From the NCBI GenBank assembly GCA_016710075.1, contig JADJLO010000043.1:1-64000 (forward strand): a stretch of DNA of 64,000 nucleotides, in the 5' to 3' direction. Positions 28,572-38,140 of this stretch are shown in pieces (the first letter of the stretch is position 1; each line of letters opens with the position of its first letter). The notes below the pieces were generated by a model. It was not told the origin of the DNA. It did not search any database and saw only the letters and a program-made list of their open reading frames with translations. A program made the position numbers and the translations under genes. This DNA is from Acidobacteriota bacterium (lineage in GTDB: Bacteria; Acidobacteriota; Blastocatellia; RBC074).

Positions 28572-29290
28572 TTGAATTCCGATCTCAGTAAACTTATCAC
28601 CCTCCAGGATATTGACGTTGAAATAAAGCAAATCAGGGAGGAGATCGATAAGCTTCCCCAACGGCAGCAGGAGCTGGAAAACCGGTTCGCTGCTTCAGTC
28701 AAAGAATATCTCGATCTTAAACAACAATTCGAAGACGCTCAATCCGAAAAAATCCGGATTGAGACAGATCTTGAAAATGAACAGGCGCGACATCAGAAGT
28801 TCAAAACCGATCTCATGAAAGCCACCAACGAGCGGGAATATACCACAGCCGTGCGAGAGATTGATGTTACCCGAAAAAACATCAGCCTCATGGAGACAGA
28901 GATTCTGAAGTTGATGGAAAGATCGAAAAATCTGAATCTTTGGTGGGAGAGAAAACTCCCGAGATGGAATCGCGTCGAGTTGAAGTGGACAAACAATTGG
29001 CCGAATGGGCAGAGTCTTCGAAAAGCAACCAGACTCGTCTCGAAGACCTGTCGTCAAAACGTGTCCCATTGCTTGCTGAGTTGAGTCCGGGCGCCCGCTC
29101 GGATTTTGAAAGACTCTCGAAGATGCGCACCGGACTTGCACTTGCGGAGGCTCGTAATTACTCCTGCATGGGATGCCGAATGACGATCAGGCCTCAGGTT
29201 TTCAATGATATCCGCCGAGCCGAAACAATCATCACTTGTGAAAGCTGTGGTCGAATCCTGTTTTTCCGTGCGGAAGTTACCGTTTCCTGA
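28572..29290 (+). pseudogene. Coiled-coil C4 zinc-ribbon protein, one frameshift
   Basis: About 239 codons of the CT398-like zinc-ribbon family (PF02591 type). Start choice: AGGAGG lies 6 bases before TTG 28572, giving MNSDLSKLITLQDIDVEIKQ. The N-terminal two thirds is coiled coil; the C-terminus has the ribbon CMGCRMTIRPQV...CESCGRILFF. The frame shifts at about 28915-28920: restoring one base in GATGGAAAGATCG gives a continuous KIEKSESLVGEKTPEM into the second frame. It follows the pattern of single lost bases in A-rich runs and may be a sequencing error. The function of the family is poorly defined. Confidence 0.78.
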
Positions 29291-29311
29291 TATCACTTAT
29301 TTACTTACTGC

Positions 29312-30069
29312 TCATCCGGCGAGGTCACGAGTTGCTTTACTCCTTTGCCTGACGGCCTCAAAGAGTAATACCCCGGCTGCCACACTGACATTTAGTGAAT
29401 TCAGCTTGCCCTGCAATGGGATGGAAATCACAGCATCGCATTTTTCCCTGACCAGGCGCCGCAATCCTTTTCCCTCGCTACCGAAAACCAGGGCGATCGG
29501 AATTTTCAGATCGAAGTCCGAGTAGATTTCATCGGCGCCTCCTTCGACACCTACAACCCAGATCCCTCGATCTTTCAAGTCCCCGATCAGTGGGATGAGA
29601 TTTGTGACGCGGGCGATACGGACGTGCTCGACCGCGCCGGCTGAAGTTTTGGCAACTGTCTCATTAATCCCGGCAGCCCTGTGTTCCGGAATGAAAACTC
29701 CATCCGCTCCCGCGCATTCGCAGGTCCTGAGTATGGCTCCAAGGTTATGCGGATCCTCGATGCCGTCAAGAAGCACAAGCAGAGCGGGATCACCGGCAGA
29801 ATCAAGTATCTGCTCGGCGGAGTGATATGGGTTAGAACTCCCCTGGCTTGAAAAAATTGCGACAACCCCCTGATGGTTGGCGAATTTGGTCAACTCGTCC
29901 AGTAACCTTTTATCCCTCTTTTCAACCGCGATTTTAGCGTTTCTCGCGGCACCAATCAGATCATCGAGCCTGCCCGGAATGGATCCGGAGGCAATGAGAA
30001 TTTTCTGTATCTTTCTTTTCCGGCACGCAGCGCTTCGAGCACCGGCGAATGCCCATAAATCAGATTCAT
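29312..30069 (-). pseudogene. rlmB: RlmB/TrmH-family 2'-O-ribose RNA methyltransferase, one frameshift
   Basis: A SPOUT methyltransferase that methylates the 2'-OH of a guanosine, probably in 23S rRNA. The intact C-terminal frame has DGIEDPHNLGAILRTCECAG, FGSEGKGLRRLVREKCD and IPLQGKLNSLNVSVAAGVLL, the three trefoil-knot motifs. The N-terminal substrate domain starts at ATG 30069 with NLIYGHSPVLEALRAGK and continues in another frame as KILIASGSIPGRLDDLIGAA. The frames join at 30011-30021 if one base is restored in an A-rich run. A truncated start at 29893 would lose the RNA-binding domain, so one damaged gene is the better reading. Confidence 0.8.
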
Positions 30070-30215
30070 ATCGATTAGGAGACCTCGAAATAAACTTATT
30101 CCAGTTTGAACAGTCCGGCCGGTTTGGATTATAACTCAGGGTAGCCTAAGAAATGCCAGGCCGCGATGGAATCAATAAAATCGTCGCCAGCAGGCGGGAC
30201 GCCATTAATTCAATT

Positions 30216-31070
30216 ATGAAATATGCACTTGTTATATTCTCGTTCCTGATTTGCAGCTCCTGTGCTTCGCCGGGCCAGGTGTCCGTCAATACACCTCAAA
30301 ACCTGGTCCGCCAATACCCGATTGAATATTCAGCATCCGCAACTGTCCGCAGCGAAGTCGAAGGAGCCTGGAAATCTTTTTGCTCCGAAAAGGCTCTCTC
30401 TTTCACCGCGCCAGAATTTGATTCGATAACATCTACACCACTCTCATTGCCACAGAGTTTATCGGGGAAAGTGTTATTAACCGGCAGAAAACAGATCGCT
30501 TCAGAACTCGAATTGAGGGAATCGCTCAGATCTTTCATTCAAAAAAACAGCTTTCTGCTATTCTCCGATCACGATTTTGAGACAACCGGTCTCGGCAATC
30601 TGACGCTTGTTTCGTTTTCACGTGAATCGCGTCGTAAGCCGGTTTTAGAAACTGACGTCTATCATGCCGTTTATCACCAGACCAGTTACAATTATCCGAT
30701 CGAAAATGGTTACGGTGTCCTCCGGCTTTCAATGACTGCAAATGGGCTTTTAATGCAGGTCAACAGCCGTCTGATACCCCGCTACAACCTTCCGGAGCAG
30801 ACGCTTCTCCCGGCTTCAGAAATCATTGACAAGATCCTCGGAAATGAGTACCAGATATCACTTCCAAACGGTCAACGCCTTTCAATAACTCCAGGCGGGA
30901 AGGATGAGGCATCCTTGAAAGGATTGGTGATTTATCCTAAACCTGCCGGTCAGAGGCTCGCTATTCATCTGGCCTATGTTGTAAGAGTTGGAAAAGGAAA
31001 ATCCTGGTCGGTTTTCGTTGACGCCCTGACCGGGGAGAATCTTGGTGCAAAACCTGATTTCAATTACTGA
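30216..31070 (+). CDS. Predicted lipoprotein with a propeptide/PepSY-like domain
   Basis: 284 residues from ATG 30216: MKYALVIFSFLICSSCASPG is a signal peptide with lipobox ICSSC (acylated Cys at about 16). The body includes RESLRSFIQKNSFLLF, VYHQTSYNYPIENGYGVLRLS and a C-terminal RVGKGKSWSVFVDALTGENLG, resembling the FTP/PepSY domains of thermolysin-family propeptides, but no peptidase domain follows. The frame is open to 30153, but the extra residues precede the signal peptide and are unlikely to be translated. Function unknown. Confidence 0.7.
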   Translation: MKYALVIFSFLICSSCASPGQVSVNTPQNLVRQYPIEYSASATVRSEVEGAWKSFCSEKALSFTAPEFDSITSTPLSLPQSLSGKVLLTGRKQIASELELRESLRSFIQKNSFLLFSDHDFETTGLGNLTLVSFSRESRRKPVLETDVYHAVYHQTSYNYPIENGYGVLRLSMTANGLLMQVNSRLIPRYNLPEQTLLPASEIIDKILGNEYQISLPNGQRLSITPGGKDEASLKGLVIYPKPAGQRLAIHLAYVVRVGKGKSWSVFVDALTGENLGAKPDFNY

Positions 31071-31090
31071 CTGAAATTCAAAAAAATAAG

Positions 31091-31381
31091 GTAGCTGCTC
31101 AGCCCTACTAACGGGACTTCGTAGCGGAAAGTTCTTACTCAACCAGCCGGATTTCGTGGAAATAAAGGTATTTTTCATCGCCAAGAACGCCAAGAGAGCC
31201 AAGAACGCCAAGAGGATTCAGGGAGTGATTCATAATTTACTTTTAAAAACCGGCTAAAATCGAGAGGTCAGGCCAAATCCCGGCTATCAATTCTTGGCGT
31301 TCTTGGCGTTCTTGGCGATGAAAAATACCTTTATTTCCACGAAATCCATCAAATACTAAAGACCAGGGGCTGAGCAGTTAC
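31091..31381. repeat. MITE-like 291-bp inverted-repeat element
   Basis: The outer arms GTAGCTGCTCAGCCC (31091-31105) and the inverse at 31367-31381 match at 14 of 15 positions. Inner arms of 47 bases (31149-31195 and 31301-31347) are perfectly inverted. Each arm contains CGCCAAGAACGCCAAG, which recurs in tandem in the left arm. There is no ORF inside. It could fold into a long hairpin or be a mobile remnant. It occupies most of the 383-base gap 31071-31453. Confidence 0.75.
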
Positions 31382-31388
31382 AAAATAA

Positions 31389-31426
31389 AAAAAGGAGGGC
31401 AGGATATCTCATCCGCCCTCCTTTTT
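31389..31426. terminator. Bidirectional intrinsic terminator
   Basis: AAAAAGGAGGGC (31389-31400) and GCCCTCCTTTTT (31415-31426) form a 12-bp stem with A/T tails on both sides. It serves the lipoprotein gene (plus) and the NHL gene (minus), which converge here. Confidence 0.88.
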
Positions 31427-31453
31427 GTTTGGCTTTCTTTGTTCGACAAAAGA

Positions 31454-33163
31454 TTATTGGCGGAAAAGCCTGAAATTGTCGACAACGAAATTGCTTCGGA
31501 CATAGCGGTTCTGGCTGCCGGCTGCATAGATGGTCAAAGGTCTTGTGCCATCAGTGACTGTAAAATTTACTTTCAAAGTCGTCTTTATCCCGGCGGGTGA
31601 AGTTGCCGTCACGCTGGACGTATTGTCGTTGAAATTCACGCCCAGAGTAGCGATTGTCCCATAGCTGGGAATGACATCGCACTTGAGAGTGTAGTTGCCC
31701 GGAGGCAGCACCAGATCCTGCGAGCAGGAATCGACCAGCCTTCGCCCGTTAGCCTGGAATTTCAGTGCGTAGACACCGTCAGTTACCATCGTTGGATCGT
31801 TGACCATCAAGGCTCCGCCTGCTTCTATGAAGTAGGTGTAAACTCTCCATCCGCTGTATCCGCCATTTTCAAAGCTTGGATTGTAGATGGCATCAAACGG
31901 CACTCCGTCACTGCCCGGAACCGGTGTCGGCGTAGGAGATGGCGTGGGTGTCGGTGAAGGAGTCGGTGTCGGCGATGGTGATACGGTCGGCTTCGGGCTT
32001 GGAGATGCTGTCGGGGACGGCGTTATTGTCGGTGTCGGACTGCCTGACGGCCTCGGAATATTGGCGCTGATTTTTCTGATGCAGTTGTCGAAATAATCGC
32101 TGACAAAAATATTCCCCTTGGAATCAACTGCTACTGACGCCGGTCGATAAAAGCCCGCCGCCAGAGCCTGGCCGTCAATGTGTCCCTGCTCGCCGTTTCC
32201 CGCGATCGTCGTCACAGTTTTTTTGGCTATATCGAGTTTGCGGACACGACAGTTATACCAGTCGGCAATAATGAAATTGCCCTGCGGATCTCGCGTTATT
32301 CCAGTTGGGAAGAAAAATGAGGCCTCCAACGCCGGGCCATCCAATAAATTGCCGCCACCGGCAAGCGTCGTCACCATTCCATCTTTCGAAAGACGACGGA
32401 TTCTGCTGTTATTGAAATCCGCTATTACGAAACTGCCATCAATATCGAAAGTCATCTGGGCGGTTCCGTTGGCAAAATTGAATGCGGCTTCCAGCGCTTT
32501 TCCGTCCGCATAGCCGACATAGCTTCCAGCTATGGTGGAGACGTATCTGTTGCTGTCGATTTTTCGGATCAGGCTGGTACCTGAATCGATGACGTAGATG
32601 TTGCCCTGATCGTCGGGTAGGACGCAGGTCGGATATGCAAACTGGGCGGCGAGCCCAGATCCATTCATGGTTCCATATTTCCCGCTTCCTGCAATTGTCG
32701 TGACTGCCCCATCGGGTGAGATCTGTCTGATTCGATGATTGGCATAATCGGCGACAAAGATATTGCCGGCCTTATCAATGGCCACTCCGGCCGGGCCATA
32801 GAACCGCGCATACGAAACATATCCATTGGCGAATCCCTGAGAACTGCCCGCAATGGTGGTCACCTGTCCATCCTGAGTGACTTTGCGTATCCTGGCATTT
32901 CGGAAATCGGCGACAATAATGTTATCGTCCTTATCTATGGTGATTCCCAGCGGGCCGTTGAACCTGGCCGTGACACCCGTCCCGTCGGACAAGCCGGGGC
33001 TCGATATGCCTGCCAGCGTCGTCACCACCAGGCCGCTCTGAGCGTTGCTTTGACGCATGCTTGCAATGCTGATCGAAATCAGAACCGCCGCGACTACCAG
33101 AGATGTTCGATAATTGATAAAACCAGTCGATTTGACGTATTGTTCAGGGCGCTTGAATCGCAT
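31454..33163 (-). CDS. Exported NHL-repeat protein with a Pro/Thr-rich linker and C-terminal binding domain
   Basis: 569 residues. GAGGAG lies 7 bases before the ATG at 33163. The N-terminus RTSLVVAAVLISISIASMRQSNAQ is a signal/anchor. Residues about 45-365 form a propeller of NHL repeats such as FNGPLGITIDKDDNIIVADF and RIRKVTQDGQVTTIAGS. Next is a low-complexity linker of PSPTPTPSPTPTP type (about 370-415), encoded by a GC-rich direct repeat at about 31917-32040, then a jelly-roll-like C-terminal domain (ENGGYSGWRVYTYFIEAGGA). It is probably a secreted or surface binding protein; the ligand is unknown. Confidence 0.85.
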   Translation of the reverse strand: MRFKRPEQYVKSTGFINYRTSLVVAAVLISISIASMRQSNAQSGLVVTTLAGISSPGLSDGTGVTARFNGPLGITIDKDDNIIVADFRNARIRKVTQDGQVTTIAGSSQGFANGYVSYARFYGPAGVAIDKAGNIFVADYANHRIRQISPDGAVTTIAGSGKYGTMNGSGLAAQFAYPTCVLPDDQGNIYVIDSGTSLIRKIDSNRYVSTIAGSYVGYADGKALEAAFNFANGTAQMTFDIDGSFVIADFNNSRIRRLSKDGMVTTLAGGGNLLDGPALEASFFFPTGITRDPQGNFIIADWYNCRVRKLDIAKKTVTTIAGNGEQGHIDGQALAAGFYRPASVAVDSKGNIFVSDYFDNCIRKISANIPRPSGSPTPTITPSPTASPSPKPTVSPSPTPTPSPTPTPSPTPTPVPGSDGVPFDAIYNPSFENGGYSGWRVYTYFIEAGGALMVNDPTMVTDGVYALKFQANGRRLVDSCSQDLVLPPGNYTLKCDVIPSYGTIATLGVNFNDNTSSVTATSPAGIKTTLKVNFTVTDGTRPLTIYAAGSQNRYVRSNFVVDNFRLFRQ

Positions 33164-33438
33164 CAAATTGCTCCTCGATTGAATAGATATTTCATTTTTT
33201 GCGGCAATCAGAGTTAGTCAGATACAGGAGAAGGCTTTGGGGTTGCATATGGGGTAAAGATCTTTCCAGCCTCAGCGAAATTAGTTTGGCGAGCGACAAA
33301 AGTCAATACCGTACTGGCTCTCTATCATCTCCACGTCTTTAAACTATAGTGATACTAACGGATTATCTGGTTGCCAGGGTTTTTATCGCCAGGAACGCCG
33401 GGAAATAAACTGTGAAATTCAGTAAAGGGAGAAGAGAA

Positions 33439-34335
33439 ATGCGTGTGCTCTTGATTTCATTGCTCTTGATTTTGATGCCCGGGTACTTTTTTGCTCAGGA
33501 CCAGAGCGGGAAACTCGCCGCAGCCAGGGTTGGAATCGAGAGCCTGATTGCCGAAAGCGGGGCGGAGGTTGTCGGGGTCGCTGTTTACGACACCCAAAAC
33601 GGAAAAATGCTTCTCATCAACGAGAAAGTCAGTCTTCACGCCGCCAGCACGATGAAACTACCGGTAATGATGGAGTTTTTCAGACAGGCAAACGAGATCA
33701 AAACGGGGCTCGAAGAACCAGTTGAAGTAAAAAATTCGTTCAAAAGCATTGTCGACGGAAGCGTGTATCAGCTCAATCAAAAGGATGACAGCGATGACCT
33801 GGTCTATCGCTGGATTGGCAAAAAAATGCCGGCCATCAAACTCGTGGATCGAATGATCACCTGGAGCAGTAATCTCGCAACCAATCTCATGATCGAGAAG
33901 GTCGGGGCTCCAAGCGTCGGTAAGCTGATGAGAAACCTGGGAGCACAGGATATTCGGGTGCTCAGAGGCGTTGAAGATACCAGGGCCTTCAATGCAGGGC
34001 TCAACAATACGACGACCGCATATGACCTGATGCTTCTGCTGAAGATTATTGCCGAGCGGAAATTCATCGGCAGAAGCGCGTGTGATCGCATGATCGGCAT
34101 CCTGACGGCCCAGCATTTTAATCAGGGAATCCCTGCCGGCCTGCCTCCTGGAACACGTGTCGCCCATAAGACCGGCGAGATCACAAGACATAATCACGAT
34201 GCCGGAATTGTCTTTCCTCTCAAGAATAGACCATATATTATCGTCGTCCTGACAAAAGGTCTCGATGACCGGAAACGCAGCGACAAGCTGATCGCCGATA
34301 TTTCAAGAACCGTTTACCTCGCGCTGAGGCAGTGA
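33439..34335 (+). CDS. Class A beta-lactamase-like serine hydrolase
   Basis: 298 residues. Start choice: GGGAG followed by AAGAGAA precedes ATG 33439, giving MRVLLISLLLILMPGYFFAQ, a signal peptide; the GTG at 33412 is less likely. Active-site motifs: STMK (nucleophile S70, general base K73), SSN at about 143-145 in the SDN position, and KTG at 244-246. The omega-loop region RGVEDTRAFNAGLNNTTT keeps an acidic residue near where the deacylating Glu is expected, but the spacing is unusual. It acts in the periplasm on a beta-lactam or a peptidoglycan-related substrate; resistance cannot be claimed from sequence alone. Confidence 0.85.
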   Translation: MRVLLISLLLILMPGYFFAQDQSGKLAAARVGIESLIAESGAEVVGVAVYDTQNGKMLLINEKVSLHAASTMKLPVMMEFFRQANEIKTGLEEPVEVKNSFKSIVDGSVYQLNQKDDSDDLVYRWIGKKMPAIKLVDRMITWSSNLATNLMIEKVGAPSVGKLMRNLGAQDIRVLRGVEDTRAFNAGLNNTTTAYDLMLLLKIIAERKFIGRSACDRMIGILTAQHFNQGIPAGLPPGTRVAHKTGEITRHNHDAGIVFPLKNRPYIIVVLTKGLDDRKRSDKLIADISRTVYLALRQ

Positions 34336-34460
34336 TTGATAAACCCTGCCGAGAAAAAACTTTTGCCTTTTGTTCCTGTTTTCACTAAATTAAGACCTTA
34401 ACAAACCGCCCTCTGCTGATAGTTGTCAGTTGTCCTTTTGACCAGATAAAAGCTGAATCA

Positions 34461-36335
34461 ATGATAGGAAAGGTAATCGGAAATTATAAGATCACGAGTG
34501 AACTCGCGACGGGCGGGATGGGGACGGTATATCGAGGGCATCACCTGCACCTGCCCAGGGAAGTGGTGGTCAAATCAATATTACTTGGAGCCTTCTCACC
34601 TTCTTCGCAGCCGCATCTGAAAGCCAGGTTTCGCAGAGAAGCCTACATTCAATCGCAATTGGATCATCCGAATATCGTCAGAGTCTACGAGTTCTTCACC
34701 CTGGAAGATAACTATTATCTGGTCATGGAATACGTGCCGGGAATGAGTTTGAAAGAGTTTCTCGCCAGGCATGGCAGGCCGACGATTATCCAGTCTGTCT
34801 TTCTTTTGAAGCAGGCATTGCTCGCACTGATGTTTGCGCATGACTTCACTTATGTAGATGAAGCAGCGGAACGCCAGACCGGAATCATTCATCGCGACAT
34901 CAAACCCGCCAATCTTCTGCTGGATACGAAAGGGCGGCTGAAAATAACTGATTTTGGAATAGTGAAGACCACCGGAGATGAGGAACTGACTCAAAGCGGT
35001 TTTCAGCCGGGCACGGTCGAATATATGTCTCCGGAACAGTTGCTCGGGCTTGAAGTTGATTTGAGAACCGACATCTATTGCCTGGGAGCTACTTTTTTCG
35101 AGATGCTTACCGGTCAGCTTCCATTTCCTCGATCATCAACCGGATCTGATTGGGAAGTCAGAAAAGGCCACATTGAGAAAGAGCCGCCTTCGTTGACGGA
35201 GATTCGCGAAGAAGTGCCGGCGGATCTGGCCTCGATAATCCTTCGTTCATTGCGCAAGAATCCTGATGAGCGATTTCAGACCGCCGGGGAATTTCTCGAT
35301 GCGATCAGGGGTTTTGAGTCCGGCAGCGAACAATACATTCCTCTTCAGGAGGATGATAAAGCCACTCACCTGGTCATCAATATCCCAACGGTTTCGGATA
35401 AGTCGCCGCACCGGACGTTTGAGAAGGCCGCGACAATCGAGAGCTATTCGACGGTGGTGAAAGATCCGCTTGAAGAGTCGATCACGATACCCTTGACCGA
35501 GCTCTCAGGGTCTGCCGGGTTGCAGCAGCAGGCGAAGGCCACTCCCTTCGAGGCCGAGACCTTGATGCAAAACCCCTCCGACAGCAGGGAAGTATTCATT
35601 TCAGTCCCGGCTGCGATGCAGGGCAAAAAGTGGCCTGTTTTAGTCGCTGTTGCCGCGGCTCTGGTCTTGAGCCTGGCAGGCGGAGCCTATATTTTTTCAG
35701 GAAAATACGGCAGAAAGACCGAAGTGAAATCGGCGGCACCAGGCATGGAACCGGCTCGGAAATCAGAATCATCGCCATCGAGCCCGACGCCTCAGAATCT
35801 CCCAAGGCCGAAATCCCAGTCAGCCATCACTGATTCGGGCATCTTGAAACAGGCAAGATCCCTCGAGGGACAGGAACAGTATTCCGATGCGATACGGAAA
35901 TACGAGGAACACCAAAGGCGAAATCCAAATGCTTCCGACAGCCGGATTATTGCGGATAAAATTGCCTCGCTTCGCCAGTTTCAGGGTTTGATGACCGCGG
36001 CTCAGGTAGCTATGGATGTGCAGAAATATATGCTGGCTCGCCAGAATTATACGGAAGCCTTGAAATTACAGCCGGAATCCGGACTGGCCAGGTCCGGCTT
36101 GAAAGAGGCAGAGGCGAGGTTGTCATTTCCTCAAAACAGGCAGGCGAATCCAGTTCCCAATTTCAGACAACCGAGACCCAGGGGCCCAAAACCAGAGGTC
36201 AACCCCAACCCCCTTAATCAGAATCAGGTGACGGATCAGGTGGAAAATTTCAGGAACCTCCGGCAATCGCAGTTGATCAGAAGGAAGAAAATCAAGGGTC
36301 AGCCGGGGCAGAACCAGGAAAAACCGCCAGAGTAG
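34461..36335 (+). CDS. Membrane Ser/Thr protein kinase with C-terminal TPR-like region
   Basis: 624 residues. The kinase domain (about 9-270) is complete: glycine loop ATGGMGTVYRG, ATP lysine K38, catalytic HRDIKPAN with D146, DFG at 164-166, and SPEQ after GTVEYM. A membrane segment VLVAVAAALVLSLAGGAYIF lies at about 395-414. The external part carries TPR-like helices (ALKLQPESGLARSGLKEAEA) and ends in a basic, Pro/Asn-rich tail. The same architecture recurs at 38141, beyond the IS, so the two are paralogues. The substrate is unknown. Confidence 0.93.
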   Translation: MIGKVIGNYKITSELATGGMGTVYRGHHLHLPREVVVKSILLGAFSPSSQPHLKARFRREAYIQSQLDHPNIVRVYEFFTLEDNYYLVMEYVPGMSLKEFLARHGRPTIIQSVFLLKQALLALMFAHDFTYVDEAAERQTGIIHRDIKPANLLLDTKGRLKITDFGIVKTTGDEELTQSGFQPGTVEYMSPEQLLGLEVDLRTDIYCLGATFFEMLTGQLPFPRSSTGSDWEVRKGHIEKEPPSLTEIREEVPADLASIILRSLRKNPDERFQTAGEFLDAIRGFESGSEQYIPLQEDDKATHLVINIPTVSDKSPHRTFEKAATIESYSTVVKDPLEESITIPLTELSGSAGLQQQAKATPFEAETLMQNPSDSREVFISVPAAMQGKKWPVLVAVAAALVLSLAGGAYIFSGKYGRKTEVKSAAPGMEPARKSESSPSSPTPQNLPRPKSQSAITDSGILKQARSLEGQEQYSDAIRKYEEHQRRNPNASDSRIIADKIASLRQFQGLMTAAQVAMDVQKYMLARQNYTEALKLQPESGLARSGLKEAEARLSFPQNRQANPVPNFRQPRPRGPKPEVNPNPLNQNQVTDQVENFRNLRQSQLIRRKKIKGQPGQNQEKPPE

Positions 36336-36370
36336 GCTTCCCACCGCCTCCGTCTCCGAATAATGCGGTT

Positions 36371-36868
36371 TTATCTCTCTTTGCGAAAAGAATACTCCAT
36401 CCATAGCCGCCATCTTGGGCGGCTTGGGTGGTGATGAATTTTCGCATCGGGCGACAACCCGATGGATCGTCTTTCCTGATTTTCAATGTAACGCTTGATG
36501 ACCTCCAACGGAGCGCCGCCGCAGGTCAGAACAAGTAAGAGCGATGCCAGAAAACAGGCTCCCAATATGTCTTCCGAATCTCCACGCTGAAATCCCTGCG
36601 GATCAGCCTGGAGGAAACCGTCTTGAGGTTGTTGACCAGCTTGCTCAGTTCGATGACCGGCGTTGCCGCAAACAACAAGTGAACTGATCCTGTTCGCCGT
36701 TGAATTCGATCCAAGCGCACTCCATTTGCCAAGCGTGTCTTCAAATATCTCGCGTAACCGCTTCATCATCGCCGGACTGATTACCTTGCGGCGGTATTTG
36801 GTAACCAGAACAAGCGATACAAGCGAGTAAGTACAGTGATTGAGGTCGAAAGGGATTGTTTTGCCACA
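36371..36868 (-). pseudogene. tnpA: tnpA: Y1 HUH transposase of the IS200/IS605 family, three frameshifts
   Basis: Pieces in order: LNHCTYSLVSLVLVTKYRRK, MMKRLREIFEDTLGKW, then ECAWIEFNGEQ in a second frame, VHLLFAATPVIELSKLVNNL in a third, and CGGAPLEVIKRYIENQERR back in the first, with the catalytic tyrosine expected in RYIENQ. Each junction is explained by one missing base: near 36718 (TGGGAG to TGGAG), near 36683 inside the His-x-His motif (GATCACGTTCAC to GATCAGTTCAC), and near 36535. The start is unclear; the frame is open beyond 36868. No functional TnpA can be made as read. Confidence 0.8.
36397..36431. repeat. Left-end subterminal hairpin of the IS
   Basis: CCATCCA, a bulged T and AGCCGCC pair with GGCGGCT and TGGGTGG around loop ATCTTG, with one G-T pair. 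Its position about 25 bases from the left tip fits the TnpA-binding hairpin of IS200/IS605 elements. Confidence 0.75.
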
Positions 36869-36883
36869 ATGAACTAAGTATAA

Positions 36884-37957
36884 TGCCGGGAGGAAAGCTA
36901 CAAGTTCAAGTTAAAACCAATCCCGCCTTTGAGCAAGCCTGCGTTTTTCACGCTCGATACTTGCCGTGAACTCTATAACGCCAGCCTTCAAGAGCGCCGG
37001 GACGCCTATCAAATCAATCACGTCTCGCTCAACTACAATTCCCAATCGGCGCAGCTTCCCGGCATCAAAGCCATCCGCCCGGACGTTGCCGCCGTCCACA
37101 GTCAGGTGCTTCAAGACGTTCTGCGCCGCTCTCAGAAGGCGTTCCGACAACTTCTTTCGCCGCGTCAAGGCAGGTCAAAACCGGCCCACCCAAGATTCAA
37201 GGGCAAGGGGTTCTTTGATTCGTTTGTCTATCCTCAGAGCGGTTTCCGTCTCGAAGGCGACAAACTACACCTGAGCAAGATCGGCTCTTGCCGTGTCCGT
37301 CTATCCCGTCCGATTGAAGGAGGATCAAAACCTGCACAATCAAACGAGAAGCCGATGGCTGGTATGTCGTGCTTGCGTTGAATACAATCAATCCCGCTTC
37401 ATCCCGAAGACTGGGAAGGCGGCGGGGATAGACCTCGGGATGAGTGCTTTGCCGCCGTTCCAATGGCGAGCGAGTTGAAAACCCGAAACATTACCGCGCC
37501 GCAAAGTGAACTCAAGAGAGCATGGCGACCGTTGCGCGCCGAAAGAACAAGCGCAGCACCGGCGCCGGAAGGCAATCAATATTCTGGCGAGGAAGCACCG
37601 CATATCAAAAGGCAGCGTGCCGACTTTCACAAGACGGCGCTTGATGGGAGTTCGACGTTACGATCCATCACCATCGAAGATTTGAACGTGTGCGGGATGG
37701 TCAAGAGTCACCATCTCGCCAAAGCATCAGTGACGCGGGGCTGGAACCAATTCGCCAGGATCCTCAAGCAAAGCTGCGAATGCTGGCCGTGAAGTGATTC
37801 TGGTGAACCTGGCCTATACGTCTCAAGACTGCTCCCAGTGCGGCAGTCGCGTGCGCAAGTCTCTTGCGGTAAGAGAGCACCGTTGCATCAACTGCGGTTT
37901 TGTTGCGCATCGTGATCATAATGCCGCCATTAACATTCAGTGTGAACCGAGAAGAAT
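36884..37957 (+). pseudogene. tnpB: tnpB: RuvC-like RNA-guided nuclease of IS605, multiply frameshifted
   Basis: TnpB pieces spread over several frames: SYKFKLKP near 36897, LDTCRELYNASLQERRDAY, AVHSQVLQDVLRRSQKAF, DNFFRRVKAGQ (another frame), PRFKGKGFFDSFVYPQSGFR, then IKTCTIKREADGWYVVLA, GKAAGIDLGMSAL with the RuvC-I Asp, a scrambled middle, ITIEDLNVCGMVKSHHLAK with the RuvC-II Glu, and the zinc ribbon CSQCGSRVRK...CINCGF followed by HRDHNAAINI with the RuvC-III Asp. All catalytic residues are recognisable, but at least six frame changes are needed. TnpB proteins are guided by an RNA from the right end of the element; that end is present. Confidence 0.82.
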
Positions 37958-37992
37958 CCCCCACTATAGCCGGTCATCCGGTTTAGTGGGGG
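37958..37992. repeat. Right-end subterminal hairpin of the IS
   Basis: CCCCCACTA (37958-37966) and TAGTGGGGG (37984-37992) form a 9-bp stem enclosing CCGG/CCGG. It ends 9 bases before the right tip, where the TnpB guide-RNA scaffold normally ends and the guide begins. Confidence 0.78.
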
Positions 37993-38140
37993 AGGTGTCA
38001 ATTTGCCTTTTGCGTCTCAATTATTTACATTAGCCAAGGCTGATCTGACCACCCCCGTGACATCAGTCATTCTTTGCAAACGGGATCTCCGTTCGCCCCC
38101 ATTTTGCAAATTCCAGAATACAGGATGACCATCTTATAAA

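Larger units (their letters stand above)
36371..38001. mobile_element. IS200/IS605-family insertion sequence, copy 1 (about 1.63 kb)
   Basis: Divergent tnpA (minus) and tnpB (plus) lie between subterminal hairpins at 36397-36431 and 37958-37992. The boundaries come from comparison with the corrupted copy at 53523-54957: both start with TTATCTCTCTTTGCGAAAAG and end with AGGTGTCAA, and the flanks differ outside. As this family inserts 3' of a short fixed target, TTAT may be the target rather than IS sequence. No target duplication is expected or seen. Both transposase genes are disrupted, so this copy is not autonomous as read. Confidence 0.85.

Noticed and set aside
29312..29893. A short complete RNA methyltransferase of 193 residues
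   Set aside because: The missing N-terminal substrate domain is present just upstream in another frame.
31887..32096. A plus-strand Gly/Val-rich ORF
   Set aside because: It is the reverse of the Pro/Thr-rich linker of the NHL protein.
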